A stretch of DNA of 19,978 nt, from NCBI GenBank assembly GCA_015501075.1, contig JADNYJ010000579.1, positions 1 through 19,978 on the forward strand, given 5' to 3'. Shown piece by piece: positions 1 through 10,192 of this stretch (the stretch's first letter is position 1; every line of letters begins with the position of its first letter). This stretch comes from Gymnopilus junonius (taxonomy: Eukaryota > Basidiomycota > Agaricomycetes > Agaricales > Galerinaceae). The notes under the pieces are model-generated. The model made no database searches, was not told the origin of the DNA, and saw nothing but the letters and a program-made list of their open reading frames with translations. A program made the position numbers and the translations under genes.

Positions 1-1536
1 TAAGGGCAACTGAAAGGGTGGGACGGGATCTGCATGCGAGAAGATGGTGGTGGTAAAAGAGAAAGAGGGCACGACGTGACCCTGATTGTGCCCTGCAAAT
101 CTTGTGATCGCGTAGACAAAGGGAACCAAATAAGAGTTGAAAAGACTTGGTTGCGTTGCGAAGGGAGGAAGGAGCTAGAAAAGGGACGCTACACAGGATG
201 AAGAAAAAGAAGGAAAAGTGAGCCTTAGAGTAAAGGGAACCCGTCCAGAATTTTAAAACCAAATTTCTGGTTCGTCCAGCTATGACCAGCCCTCGACGGA
301 AGCGACCGGATTTTCTCAGATTAACCCAGAGCAGCTTTTCACTGGGCCTCAGGCCTCAGGACCTGTCATCGTTTCGAACACAGTCGCTCATGTCATCAAG
401 AGAAACTTTCATGGAACAGCAAAGTCGAAACTGAAGCTGAACTTGAAACCCGAGCCTAACTTTGACTCGGCCTCTTTGCTTGTCGACTTCGCAATTTTCA
501 TTGCAATGTGCCGCAACTTTTCCTGGAACGCCTTCCGACTAACTCGTGCAATCGGTTGCGCTCATTGTCAAGCCTGGGTCGGACATTGGCCTGGGACACG
601 TCACCGCCACGCATTGGCCTCGTCTCCGAAGGCCATTGGCCAGTGTCTTGTGGGCTCTTGCTCATTCATAATTACTATATCTGGGTCTCATCCGCCTATC
701 TTTCTATTATCTGCGATGAAGACTGGGTTGTCTTGTGATCTGCTGGGCAGCGATAACTCCGGTGGCTTGAAATACCGACTTTCAATATGAGTTTAGCTTG
801 AACATTCAAGTGTTCATTTTTCCCGAACTTGGGGAACGTGTAGCAGGGCTGTAGTTGGAAAGGTGGAATGATACCTAAATCCTACGCTCCTACGATTGTT
901 ATCGCCTTGGATAAGACGGACATCTGACAGTGGGCGTCCTTGTATTTCCATGGATTCTTCTCTCATCATCAACATCCATTTTCGTCGTCTACATGATGCC
1001 ACCAGATCAGGCGTAAGTTTGAAACTTATTGGCCACAGTGATCGAACAGCTAACAAATCGATAAGTTCCCTTGCTCTCCCCCACACTGACATCCGGAAAT
1101 CACCGAAGGCCCTTTTAAGGTAATATACACAGCCACACTGACAATTTGGCAACATCGCACTGACACCCTCGTCTTGGAGTCAACTCAAAGTCAGTGCGAG
1201 CTCGGTAACAAAAAAATTATAAAGCTAGGATAATGTAAAGTAACTATAGTATTGCTAAAATAGATACATAAGCTGGTTTATGAGAGAAATGGGTGAAAAT
1301 AATCGAAATTAATGATGCTTTTATTGTCTAAGGGCGGTTTTTTGACCCCATTTAATTTTTTTCAGACTGCTGAATTAACCCAGGTCTCCATAAATTATTT
1401 ATAAAGGTAGTAAATACCCTGTGAGAGGTAATAATCACATATTTTAAGGCTATTTTCCAAGTTTAAATCTCCTGACCACAAAATACAAAAATTTTGAGGC
1501 AAAATTATAATGAAATACAGTGAAATGTATATGAGC
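1..1536. other. Gene-poor stretch, nothing recognised
   Basis: I find no coding region I can support here. Short open frames exist on both strands (for example 281-433 +, 443-790 +, 814-1155 -), but none shows a known motif, a convincing splice structure or a conserved composition. About 1200-1536 is AT-rich. The first 250 bases are purine-rich on the plus strand, hence pyrimidine-rich on the minus strand, as fungal promoters often are. They could belong to a gene reading leftward out of the window; that is inference only. Confidence 0.5.
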
Positions 1537-1704
1537 AAAAAAAAAAAGTACAAATAACCAACACAGTTGAAGGAAGTCGAGGAAGGGCGAAAGCGACTGA
1601 GAAGGCTAGGAGAAAATAATTGCACCCAGCCGAAGTTGAACGTTAGACTCGTTGTTATGCTATACTGACACATTAACCACTAGAGCATTTCACCGTTAAA
1701 AATG
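1537..1704 (-). ncRNA. tRNA-like / SINE-like Pol III module (tentative)
   Basis: On the minus strand a segment near 1669-1690 reads TCTAGTGGTTAATG, close to the D-arm (A box) of eukaryotic tRNAs. About 35 bases further on (1632-1642) lies CGTTCAACTTC, resembling a B box. A run of about 11 T on the same strand (complement of 1537-1547) follows roughly 85 bases later and could terminate Pol III. A CATAACA stretch sits where an anticodon loop would be. The T-stem and acceptor stem do not pair well, so this is not a functional tRNA. It could be a tRNA-derived SINE fragment, a tRNA pseudogene or chance. Confidence 0.3.
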
Positions 1705-2746
1705 GCGACATTGATTGCCTCATATCCCTGGAGAAAGAGTGCACGTGCACTTTATTTCTTTTTCGGGAAAGTCAGTGTGGGGGAGAACTGGGTCAGCTCA
1801 AATCGATCCTTGGACACAAGCGTGGTTAACCTATTGATGTTCTCTTTGCCGCAGGTGTCTGCACGAAAGGTCAAGGTTCCTCGTCTAGTATCGCCTTCGT
1901 TATTATCAACTGAAAATCGAGAATAGGCACCGGGTTTGGCGACACACATCTTAGTGGAATGGTAGTGCTTGCAATTGCCTTCGATCTTTCCACAATATAG
2001 TTTAAAGTCTTATCGCTAGCCGTGATGTCTGAGTCATACCGGTTGATGTCCTCCTCTGATTCTATCCAATTATTGTTTAGAAAACAAGCGATGATGCTGA
2101 AGCGGGTCGTATTGCTTGCTTGCCTCTGATTTCATTTCCACTCCTTCTATCGATGCTGGGATTCTATTACATTTAATTCTGGCGATTTTTTCGAATGACT
2201 AAATTTACGTCTGAATCTATTGGTATTACTCAACTTCAACCTCTTCTCGTGATCTCTTCTCTGCCTTTTGCTGCAACTTCCTTCCCAGGGAAACAATCTC
2301 CCGTGATAGCGATCCACTTACAAGAGCGCGCCACTGCCTTCTGTGTCGGGAGTTATACCTGGGAATTATGGCATGCCGAGCGACCCGACTTCTATCTCAC
2401 ATACTGATCTAGCATGGGACTTCTGGCTTTACTAATACCCGTGCGCTGCTGTTCTTGTTTTGTTAATGCCGAGATTTTACAGTGGAAGAAACCCCCAAGC
2501 AGTGGAGTAACACCAGCCTCGAGACGAAAACAACAATGTCGGCACAGAGTCAAGCTTAATCCCACTGAGGTTGGATTGGAAAGTGTCCGCCAAAGATTAG
2601 GTAAAGCTTTCCTCCTTTCCCCGCATTCGGTCCGTCACCACCGGAAGTCGGATTCAAAGTTCGTCCGTGGCACTGTATTTCTCTCCGATAGCCAACTTGG
2701 ACGAGATGCTTGACCAACTTCTTCATCTTATCCCCCTTCCAAGACG
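1705..2746. other. Intergenic region upstream of the reductase gene
   Basis: No gene could be supported. Open frames at 2195-2407 and 2414-2713 (+) lack recognisable motifs. The last few hundred bases before the ATG at 2747 are pyrimidine-rich in places (for example around 2720-2740), consistent with a fungal promoter and 5' UTR. I see no confident TATA box or factor-binding site. Confidence 0.45.
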
Positions 2747-5700
2747 ATGTCTTTCCACTCTAAGGGAATCGTACATCCCCCGCTCGATGGAACTGTAAAC
2801 ATCGAAGAGGCAATAGAGTTTCACTGGAAGCATAATGCAGACGCACCATTCTACGTTTTCTCCGAAGATGGGAAGGACATAGTCACAAAGATATCATACC
2901 TCGAATTCGGTAGAGCATGCCATCGTGTAGCTCGCTACGTCGGATCTAGATTCAAGTCGACAGAAAGGAGGCCAGTTATAGCTTTGATTGCTCTTGCGGA
3001 TGTCGCCGTCTATCAGGCTGTTTGCATAGGGATTATGAAAGCCGGGTTCATTGTGAGCGCCTGCGTGTCCTGACTTTGATGTTTTGATGGCCAATCGTTT
3101 ATAGCCCTTTCCCATCTCTTCACGAAACACTCCTGCAGCGGTTGTTAATCTCCTGAAGAAGACAAATTGTCACTGTCTCCTAACCACGCGCAGCACCCTA
3201 CGCGAACTTCTTGATGGGATTTCAGTCAAACTCCAGATAGAGGTCTCTTCTTATCAGCTTCTTGTCGACGACATACCTAGCCTTCAAGAGATATACCCGA
3301 AGCTTGGTCATGAACACGAAGACGACCCCTTTGTGCCTTATTCTTCGCAAACCGCGCGCCCAGCTATCACCGACACTGCGATCTACATACATTCTTCTGG
3401 TTCTACAGGATTTCCTAAAGCAATTCCACAGACGCACGAAATTTTAATCCACTGGGTATCATTTCGTGCGTTTTTTTTTCAATGCCACCTATTCTTATTG
3501 GCCCGAAACTGACAAACTTCATTTTTATTTCAGCTTCAGGTAGAGATTACAGAAATTACGAAGCGCCAATTCGTATAGGAGCGATGCATTTTCCACCTTT
3601 TCACACTGCCGGATTTATGGGCCAGATTCTTTTTCCACTGTACAACGGTTGCACCATTGCTCTTTACCCACCAGTTGTCGACAGGCCCGACAAGTTACCA
3701 ATGATGCCTACTCCTGAGAATATCCTTGAACATGCAGAAAAGACTGGAGTAAATTTGATTATAACTGTCCCAACTCAAATACAAGCATGGAGCCAGGATC
3801 CGAAAGCTATCAAGTTTCTGTCGTCCTTAATACACGTGGTACGCATTATGTGTGATATAAAATTTAAATTAGACCTCACTCGATTTCTAGGTTCTCGCCG
3901 GAGGTGCGATGGCTCCTAAAGTTGCACAATCCCTGATCGCCTCTGGGGTAAAAATGGTAACCTCTTATGGCGGCACAGAATTTGGGTCTCCCACTACTGT
4001 ATTTAAACGGAAAGAAGACGAGACGATTGGGATTTCGTAGAGTTTGACCATAGATGTAAAGTGCGTTGGGTACCGCAAGGCGACGGTACATACGAATGCC
4101 AGTTCCTGGTGAGTTACTATCTCAACATTATCCAATGACCCATAAGTCATTCTTTCAATCTCCGTAGAAGATTGAAACGCATTCTCTTCCTGTTGAAAAC
4201 CTACCGGATGTGCGAGGATATGCAACCTCCGATTTTTCAACCACATCCAACTAAGAGCCATCTATGGAAAATGTTCGTCATCTTTAATGGATGCGAATCA
4301 TAAGTTCCATTTTCTGATATCGTTCCTTCGGTTAGTGTTGGACGCATTGACGATGTCATTATCCATGCATCTGGAGAAAGACTGTCCCCGCACCCATAGA
4401 AGATATAGTGATGACTAGTCCACAGTGCGTGCATCGTGACGAACTCTCCTTCCTGTTGCCTGATAAATGTGGTTCTTTGATAAGTTTGATGGGCACAGTC
4501 ATGTTTGGCCGAGCGCATAATCAAGCTGGAGTGTTGATTGAGCCAAGGGAATCGCATACCATTGATGTGAAAAATGGCGAGCAGGTGGCTCAGTTCCGAA
4601 ATCTCATCTGGTAAGTAGTGTTTTTAAAAAAATTCATGACAAAATAAAATATTGACGATCAGGATGAAGGCCTGTCATAGAAGAAGCCAACAAGGTCGCT
4701 CCTGCTTTCAGCAGAATATTCAAAGAAATGATTCTTATTACGGACGCGAAAAAGCCTCTACCTCGTACTGCAAAGGGGACTGTCATGAGAAAACTAGCTG
4801 TGGAGATGTATGAAGAGGAAATAAGCGCACTGTAGGTCTGCGAAAAAAATTGGCATAGTGTTGGCTGATAAAACATTTTATTAGTTACTTGACCGTAGAA
4901 GCGACGGAGGCGACAGAATCGATTAAGCTCCCAAGGACCTGGGACATGGGTTCTATTGTGCAATGGCTTGTCGAGCAGGTTAAAGAAATCAACGGGAAGG
5001 AAGTAGAGCTGTCAGACGACCTCTTTGAGCACGGCTTTGACAGGTAAGCAAGCTGTCCACCTAGAAAGGTAATATATATTGAGTTTATCCAGCTTGAAAG
5101 CGACAATTCTTAGGCGCCGAATTACAGGAGCCCTTCAGTCTTTGAATACTCTATCTGCGACCACGGCACGCCCTAACGTTGATCAAAATGCAGTCTACAG
5201 CTACCCTTCAATACAGGCACTCTCAGAATTTCTCGTCAGCATCTTGTCCAATGAAAGTTCAGGCAGTGGTTCCAAGGACCGTATTAAGGCCATGGGGGAG
5301 ATGATTAAGAAATATGCCTATGTTGAGCATCCTGGCCCTACCCATTTTACAATGGCGACTTTCAGGATTGTGGTTGTGCTCACCGGATCGACGGGAAACC
5401 TTGGTTCTGATATCCTAGAAAGACTACTGCAAAGTCCGAGGGTGATCAAAGTCTACACTTTAAATCGGACGCCTTCGACACCAGAGTCAATAGCCGAGCG
5501 CCAGCTAGCCCGATTCCGTGACAAAGGCCTGGACACTACCTTACTTTCCTCTGACAAACTTGTTTATCTCGAGGGCGACTTTTCCATGGAGCGTCTCGGA
5601 CTTTCTGATCCGTTATACACTGAAGTGCGTTTTAATCTATTGTATTTCTCCTGGACACCAACTTTACTCTGTGAATTTCTGGTCTCTAGGTCCAGAACTC

Positions 5701-6756
5701 AGTTAACGTTATAATTCACAATGCTTGGCGACTAGACTTCAATCTCTCATTATCGTCCTTTGAGTCAAATATACGCGGAACTAAAATTTTAATTGACTTA
5801 GCATATTCAAGTCCTCATCCGTCCCAACATCAAGTTCATTTTCACTTCTTCCATTGCGTCTGCTGCATCCTGGGATCGGTCCCTAGGCCCTTACCCAGAA
5901 AATGTGGTCCTGGATCCAAGATATGCAGTTGGGAATGGCTATGGTGAAAGTAAATATGTTGCAGAACGAGTACGTGATTTCTATGAATATTCCGGTTTTT
6001 CCCAATTTTCTGTACCGTGCAGATTCTTGCGACAAGCGGCTTGAACGCTACCTCCTTACGCATTGGACAGGTCAGTGGAGGCCGTCCTAACGGCGCTTGG
6101 GCTACGACGGACTGGGTACCTATTCTCGTGAAGTCTAGTATTGCCCCTGGGATTTTTGCCATTGACGGATGGTGTGAGTACATCATTGCAACCTTTACTC
6201 ACTTTGTCGAAGGTGTCTGACAAATGAGCAGGTTGTTTCTTGGGTTCCGATGGACCGAGTGGCAGCTTCAATTTTGGACCTTGTCTTTTCTGAGGAGGTG
6301 TACCCGGCCGCTATTAATGTCCTTCATCCAAAGCCAGTTCCATGGAACACTGTGATGGAGTATATTATCGAGTCCCTTGAAGAGGAGGAGCACAAAACCC
6401 TCTCGTTGATATCTTTCGTTGAATGGGTGGCTGTATTGGAAAAGGTACCCGACGAAAGATGCCCCATTGTCGTGAGTACTTACATTGTCTGTTAATTGCC
6501 TGTCAACTTCACCGATTATACTCTTCTTTAGCCTGCTCTTAAACTTCTTGAATTCTTCAGAAGCCTGTCTCAGAACGGAGGAAGGACGATGCCAACATTA
6601 TCGGATGTCCATGACGCAGAGGCAGGCGGGTCACCACAATTCTGTCTCAAAAATATCCAAGAGTATTGCCAATCGCTGAAGGAAGTGGGCCCTCTAAACA
6701 AGGGAGACGTTGGGCGATGGGTGAAGTACTGGGATCAAACGGGGCTTTTCAGATAG
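2747..6756 (+). CDS. NRPS-like adenylate-forming reductase (A-T-R), five frame breaks
   Basis: Enzymes of this type adenylate a carboxylic acid, load it on a phosphopantetheine arm and release it reductively with NAD(P)H as aldehyde or alcohol. Fourteen exons are inferred, with introns 3053-3104, 3466-3533, 3839-3890, 4109-4167, 4273-4335, 4435-4484, 4611-4669, 4832-4884, 5044-5092, 5635-5689, 5970-6022, 6174-6231 and 6472-6531; the product is about 1,090 aa, normal for the family. The A domain shows YIHSSGSTGFPKAIPQTH, PPFHTAG, SYGGTEFG and GRIDDVIIHASGE, and a lysine-containing end PRTAKGTVMRK. The T domain has LFEHGFDSL, whose attachment serine codon is split by the intron at 5044. The R domain has LTGSTGNLGSDIL and GYGESKYVAER. 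Frame is lost near 4023, at T5 4233-4237, AAA 4377-4379, CCC 5823-5825 and T5 6153-6157. Motifs are intact on either side of each break, so this is a recent pseudogene or carries sequence errors. Substrate cannot be told. Confidence 0.88.
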
Positions 6757-6909
6757 TCAAGCCGAGAATCTCTAACAAAAATCTTGCAAATAACCTCCAA
6801 ATGGAGGGACACCACTCTGTGTGTTGGTGCTACAAGTTGAAAAATTCCGTATATTGAGAGAAAAAATATGATCATTCTAGTAGAAATAGACAAGAAACAT
6901 AGCCTATGT

Positions 6910-8078
6910 TTAATGTCCGAAGGCTGCCAATTTGAATCGAAGCAGAGCGGAAAAGTCCTCCCTACTGAATAATGAAAGGTCGTTATTTTTGGCGCCCTCC
7001 TCAAGACTCCCAACATATTTTTCGATGCCAGAAATATTCAGAACTTTCGCACAGGCAGCATGAATCTTGAGAAATTCTGGATTAGGAAGATCGATACCAG
7101 ACTCCGCCAAAGTTGGAAACTCGACTGGATCCTGTGCAGCGATTGAAAGCCTTTTCCAGCCATGCGTACCTTGTATTTGTTTGGGACAACTGGGGACTAG
7201 TAAAAGTCGGTCTGAAAGCCAGGTCGAGATAAGACGTCGAACTAACCGCTTCGTCAAGGTAAAATGCAAACTGCACAAAGAAATTTCTCCGATCCCGCGC
7301 CATGTAAATGGTGTTTGCAGAAGTGTTCATGCTGGACATCGCGAACTTGTTAACGTCAATTTGCGTCCAGGCCTGAAACGTATCTTTAGAAGTATTCCTC
7401 TGTTTGAAAAACCTGGGAGGTGAGATGTGAGAAAAGAGATAATAAAGCGTGCAACAGACGGCGTAGTTTCTTCGAAGTTGTTGAACATCAATTCGAATGG
7501 AATTATGTGCGCAACCTCCATAAAGGCTTGGTGCGCTTCCGGCATCTCGTCTAAAAGTTGGCGCTTCACAAGTTCTTCGGCGCGACTTGAGTCAAAGAAA
7601 TGAGTGATTGCACAATAGTATTGCTCGCGCATGGCGACATATAAATTGTCTCAGAAGACCATGGCAGTTCCAAATAAATAAGGAGTTCCGTCTTTACTTG
7701 TCACCTCAGAGTGTATTCACCATTGATCAAACTTTGACTTTCATCAAGGGTATTAGAGGTGCCTGCTTTATATATCGCCAGTACAAAAATATCAACCGAA
7801 GCAATGACGGTACTTAGTGGATATATGGAGAGAAAATGAACTACTAACTTGGAAGAAACAGGTTGTCAATCCACGCTTGTGCAAGTTCAACAACTGCGTT
7901 CCGCCCTTTCTCCCCGGCAACATGAAATGCCACTGCAGCATATCATCGCCCAAGTACATGAGGTGCATGTTCTAACGTGGCAAGCTAGAGTTCATCGAGA
8001 TGATACTGTTTCCTAGCTGCACGTAAGTGGCCGCGAATTGGACGAATGGTACTGTTCACGGCCTCGGCATACAATGAT
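6910..8078 (-). pseudogene. HNH_2-like nuclease domain gene, degraded
   Basis: Minus-strand blocks match the pattern of the HNH domain proteins expanded in agaricomycetes. In order: an N-terminal helical part (complement of 8078-7850, with STIRPIRGHLRAARKQYHL and VVELAQAWIDNLFLP), then YYCAITHFFDSSRAEELV and EVAHIIPFELMFNNFEE (7632 downward), AWTQIDVNKFA and NTIYMARDRRNFF with FAFYLD (about 7380-7220), and a C-terminal part with LPNPEFLKIHAACAKVL ending in a stop at 6910. The AH-I-I-P and N-T-I-Y-M segments correspond to the metal-binding core of the fold. Two in-frame stops, TAG at 7985-7987 and TGA at 7943-7945, interrupt one continuous frame, and further frame changes occur near 7395 and 7180. 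Some changes may be introns I cannot place, but the stops argue for a real pseudogene. It converges on the reductase gene with about 150 bases between. The 5' end is unknown; more exons may lie up to about 8250. Confidence 0.65.
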
Positions 8079-8454
8079 CTGTGTCAAGGGCTTCATTGTT
8101 ACGATGCTTTTACGTAAGTAAAACTTCGTTCTTTTAGGAGGACCTTGATGAAACGCCTGGCCGTCACGCAGCATCTCAACATTTCTGCAATCAGAGCAAA
8201 TGGCGTGCTTGGGCGGGACATATCCGGTACTTTCTATTATTAGAACTGGCCGGTCTGATCACTCTGGCGATGCTGTACTGTATTCTGTGTGCTTGTGCTA
8301 TAGTTTTAGTTTGTAAATGACTATAATGTGTAATTCCTGTATTTTATATTTGATCTACATTCCTTTGTGTTTTATTTTTACATTCTTGCTGGCATTTGCT
8401 GGCTGTTTAACTGAGGTGGCTATAATTGGCCGGGATTTTTATTAGCCGGAATGC
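8079..8454. other. Unresolved stretch beside the HNH pseudogene
   Basis: Minus-strand open frames around 8120-8240 could be an N-terminal exon of the HNH-like gene. I could not find a phase-consistent join, since the candidate donor near 8130 does not fit the acceptor before 8078. From about 8250 to 8454 the sequence is T-rich, and I see nothing else I can name. Confidence 0.3.
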
Positions 8455-8513
8455 TTGGTAATCGTGCTTTCCGGGACAATTGTGTTATAGCAACACCCCG
8501 ACCTATATTTACG

Positions 8514-9154
8514 CTGCTGGCAGGGGATTTTTTAGCTACGGTAAAATATTAGTAAAATAATAGCTAGCTTGTTTTAGTTTTAGACGAATTTACCTGCCAA
8601 GTAAAAGAAAAATATGACCCACGGTGAAAGATTCACCATGTTTTATCTGCTACAAAAATTTTACAGTAAGTTAATTGTTTCGTTTCTAAGGCATTTAAGC
8701 TTGAATACAATTACACCCAAAGATAACAATTATCAGAAATTTACACATCGAGAAAATACTCCGAAAACAGCATGTTTTCCCTATTGGGAAATACGTTGTA
8801 CAGAATACTACAGATGTAAGTTTTTTTGGATTGGATGGTAAAAAAACTTACATCTGTAGTATTCTGTACAACGTATTTCCCAATAGGGAAAACATGCTGT
8901 TTTCGGAGTATTTTCTCGATGTGTAAATTTCTGATAATTGTTATCTTTGGGTGTAATTGTATTCAAGCTTAAATGCCTTAGAAACGAAACAATTAACTTA
9001 CTGTAAAATTTTTGTAGCAGATAAAACATGGTGAATCTTTCACCGTGGGTCATATTTTTCTTTTACTTGGCAGGTAAATTCGTCTAAAACTAAAACAAGC
9101 TAGCTATTATTTTACTAATATTTTACCGTGGCTAAAAAGTCCCCCTGCCAGCAG
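8514..9154. repeat. Near-perfect ~314-bp inverted repeat (large palindrome)
   Basis: The arm 8514-8827 is repeated in reverse complement at 8840-9154, leaving a spacer of only 12 bases (8828-8839). The inner roughly 230 bp of the arms appear identical: the open frame read from 8614 on plus and from 9053 on minus gives the same 71 residues. The outermost 40 bp show a few differences, for example GGGG versus GGGGG and TAGCTACGG versus TAGCCACGG. The outer tips are CTGCTGGCAG and CTGCCAGCAG. This is the structure of a fold-back or MITE-type element. A read-level artefact is less likely because the outer arms have diverged. The open frames inside are most likely not genes. Confidence 0.9.
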
Positions 9155-9246
9155 TGTTAAGTGAAATGTTCTATCGATCCGGTGTGGGGCGGGTTAGTAG
9201 GTGTTATTATACGGCACAGAGGTTTTATCTACACCGCAATTGAAAA

Positions 9247-9370
9247 TGAAGGTCGTCCTTGTTGTGCTTGATTGGAAATGTGGCGTCAGTGAGTGGACGT
9301 ATCAAATATTCTTGTCAGGTGGACAATCCTTGTTGGGTTCAGCATTTCTATTTACAGGTAAGGTGGGTAT
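9247..9370 (+). repeat. Diverged direct repeat, copy 1
   Basis: The segment around GTGCTTGATTGGAAATGTGG resembles one at about 9672-9790 (GTGCTTGACTGGAACTGTGG), on the same strand and about 425 bases away, with similarity extending through a TGTCA...TGGACA...TCCTTG stretch. Both copies appear to be preceded by a TTGGTAATCG motif (8455 and 9535). In copy 1 the big palindrome lies in between, as if it had inserted there. The repeat is degenerate and codes for nothing I recognise. Confidence 0.5.
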
Positions 9371-9424
9371 GCTGGTATGCTGGACATGATTACTTTGCTA
9401 CATTCATGTCCATCAATTATTTAG

Positions 9425-10023
9425 CTTAAGTAATCGAGTCCAAAAACCCGATTACTTAAGCAATTTATTGGTGTTTAAGTGATTTATCTATAATTAGGCC
9501 GACTTATAATTAACTAGACGTTGCAATTGGATACTTGGTAATCGTGTTGTCCAGTATGATTATGTTGACAAACGTAAACTTTGTCTAGATGACAAATGTA
9601 CGCTTTACCTATATTGGTATGTGATGCCATTTCATCTGCAACAAAGCAGACAAAACCGAACAATTTAAAACAAAGGTCGACATTGCTGTGCTTGACTGGA
9701 ACTGTGGTGGTGTTGAGTGGCATATAAACACTTCATGTCAAATAAATTTAAATGGACAGACATCCTTGAATTCAGAAAGTCTACTCTCATGCAAAGCGGC
9801 GGCGCTGTACCCGATAGCTTAATTATATTCATCAAGTGGTCTGCTTAGGTAATCGGGGTTTTCGACCCGATTACTTAATTATTCTCGTCATTGAGCTCGC
9901 TTAAGTAATCGTGTCGCAAAACTCGATTACTTAAGTATTCCGATCAATTATTTTGATTTCGACCCGATTACTTAACTGTTGAGCTCGCTTAAGTAATCGT
10001 GTCGCAAAACCCGATTACTTAAG
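9425..10023. repeat. Array of short hairpins with TAATCG...CGATTA core
   Basis: The clearest unit (9425-9460) is a perfect 12-bp stem, CTTAAGTAATCG pairing with CGATTACTTAAG around a 12-base loop. Others lie at about 9844-9880 (one mismatch), 9901-9934 (11-bp stem) and 9988-10023 (12-bp stem), with a half-site near 9964. The last two complete units share a longer context starting TTGAGCTCGCTTAAG, so they are also direct repeats about 88 bp apart. The same core recurs to the right of gene C. Such repeated dyads are typical binding sites for a dimeric protein or subterminal repeats of an element. Spacer lengths and dyad symmetry do not fit CRISPR. Confidence 0.85.
9672..9790 (+). repeat. Diverged direct repeat, copy 2
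   Basis: This is the partner of the repeat at 9247-9370. It is preceded by TTGGTAATCG at 9535-9544 and an ACCTATATT segment at about 9607, which also occurs at 8501 just before the large palindrome. It is consistent with two old copies of an element-end module. Confidence 0.5.
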
Positions 10024-10192
10024 TATTTTGGTCAATTGTCTAAACGTGTTAGCACTATCTAATCTAGCTGATGACATTTTTTATTAAGTATGAACTGGTC
10101 TTTTTCTATAAATGGTTCCTGTTCGTCTTGTGCTGGAAGTTTGTTTATGCTCTGGGTTGTGCTCGGAGTGGTTGTCCATTTCTATTAAAGGC

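Noticed and set aside
443..790. 115-codon open frame on plus
   Set aside because: No motif, no conserved splice structure, and a second overlapping frame of similar quality; likely chance.
814..1155. 113-codon open frame on minus
   Set aside because: No recognisable domain and no supporting neighbour exons.
1630..1704. Functional tRNA-Val (AAC) on minus
   Set aside because: The anticodon loop is suggestive, but the T-stem and acceptor stem do not pair.
4611..4669. Apparent extra frame break at the 4660 acceptor of the reductase gene
   Set aside because: Using the acceptor AAG ending at 4669 instead of CAG at 4662 restores the conserved I-W-P-V-I-E segment in phase, so no indel is needed.
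8614..9053. Two identical open frames on opposite strands (71 shared residues)
   Set aside because: They are the same arm of the large palindrome read twice. Composition is AT-driven and there is no splice or start context.
9425..10023. CRISPR-like regular repeats
   Set aside because: The repeats are dyads with variable spacing in a eukaryotic genome, with no unique spacers of constant length.
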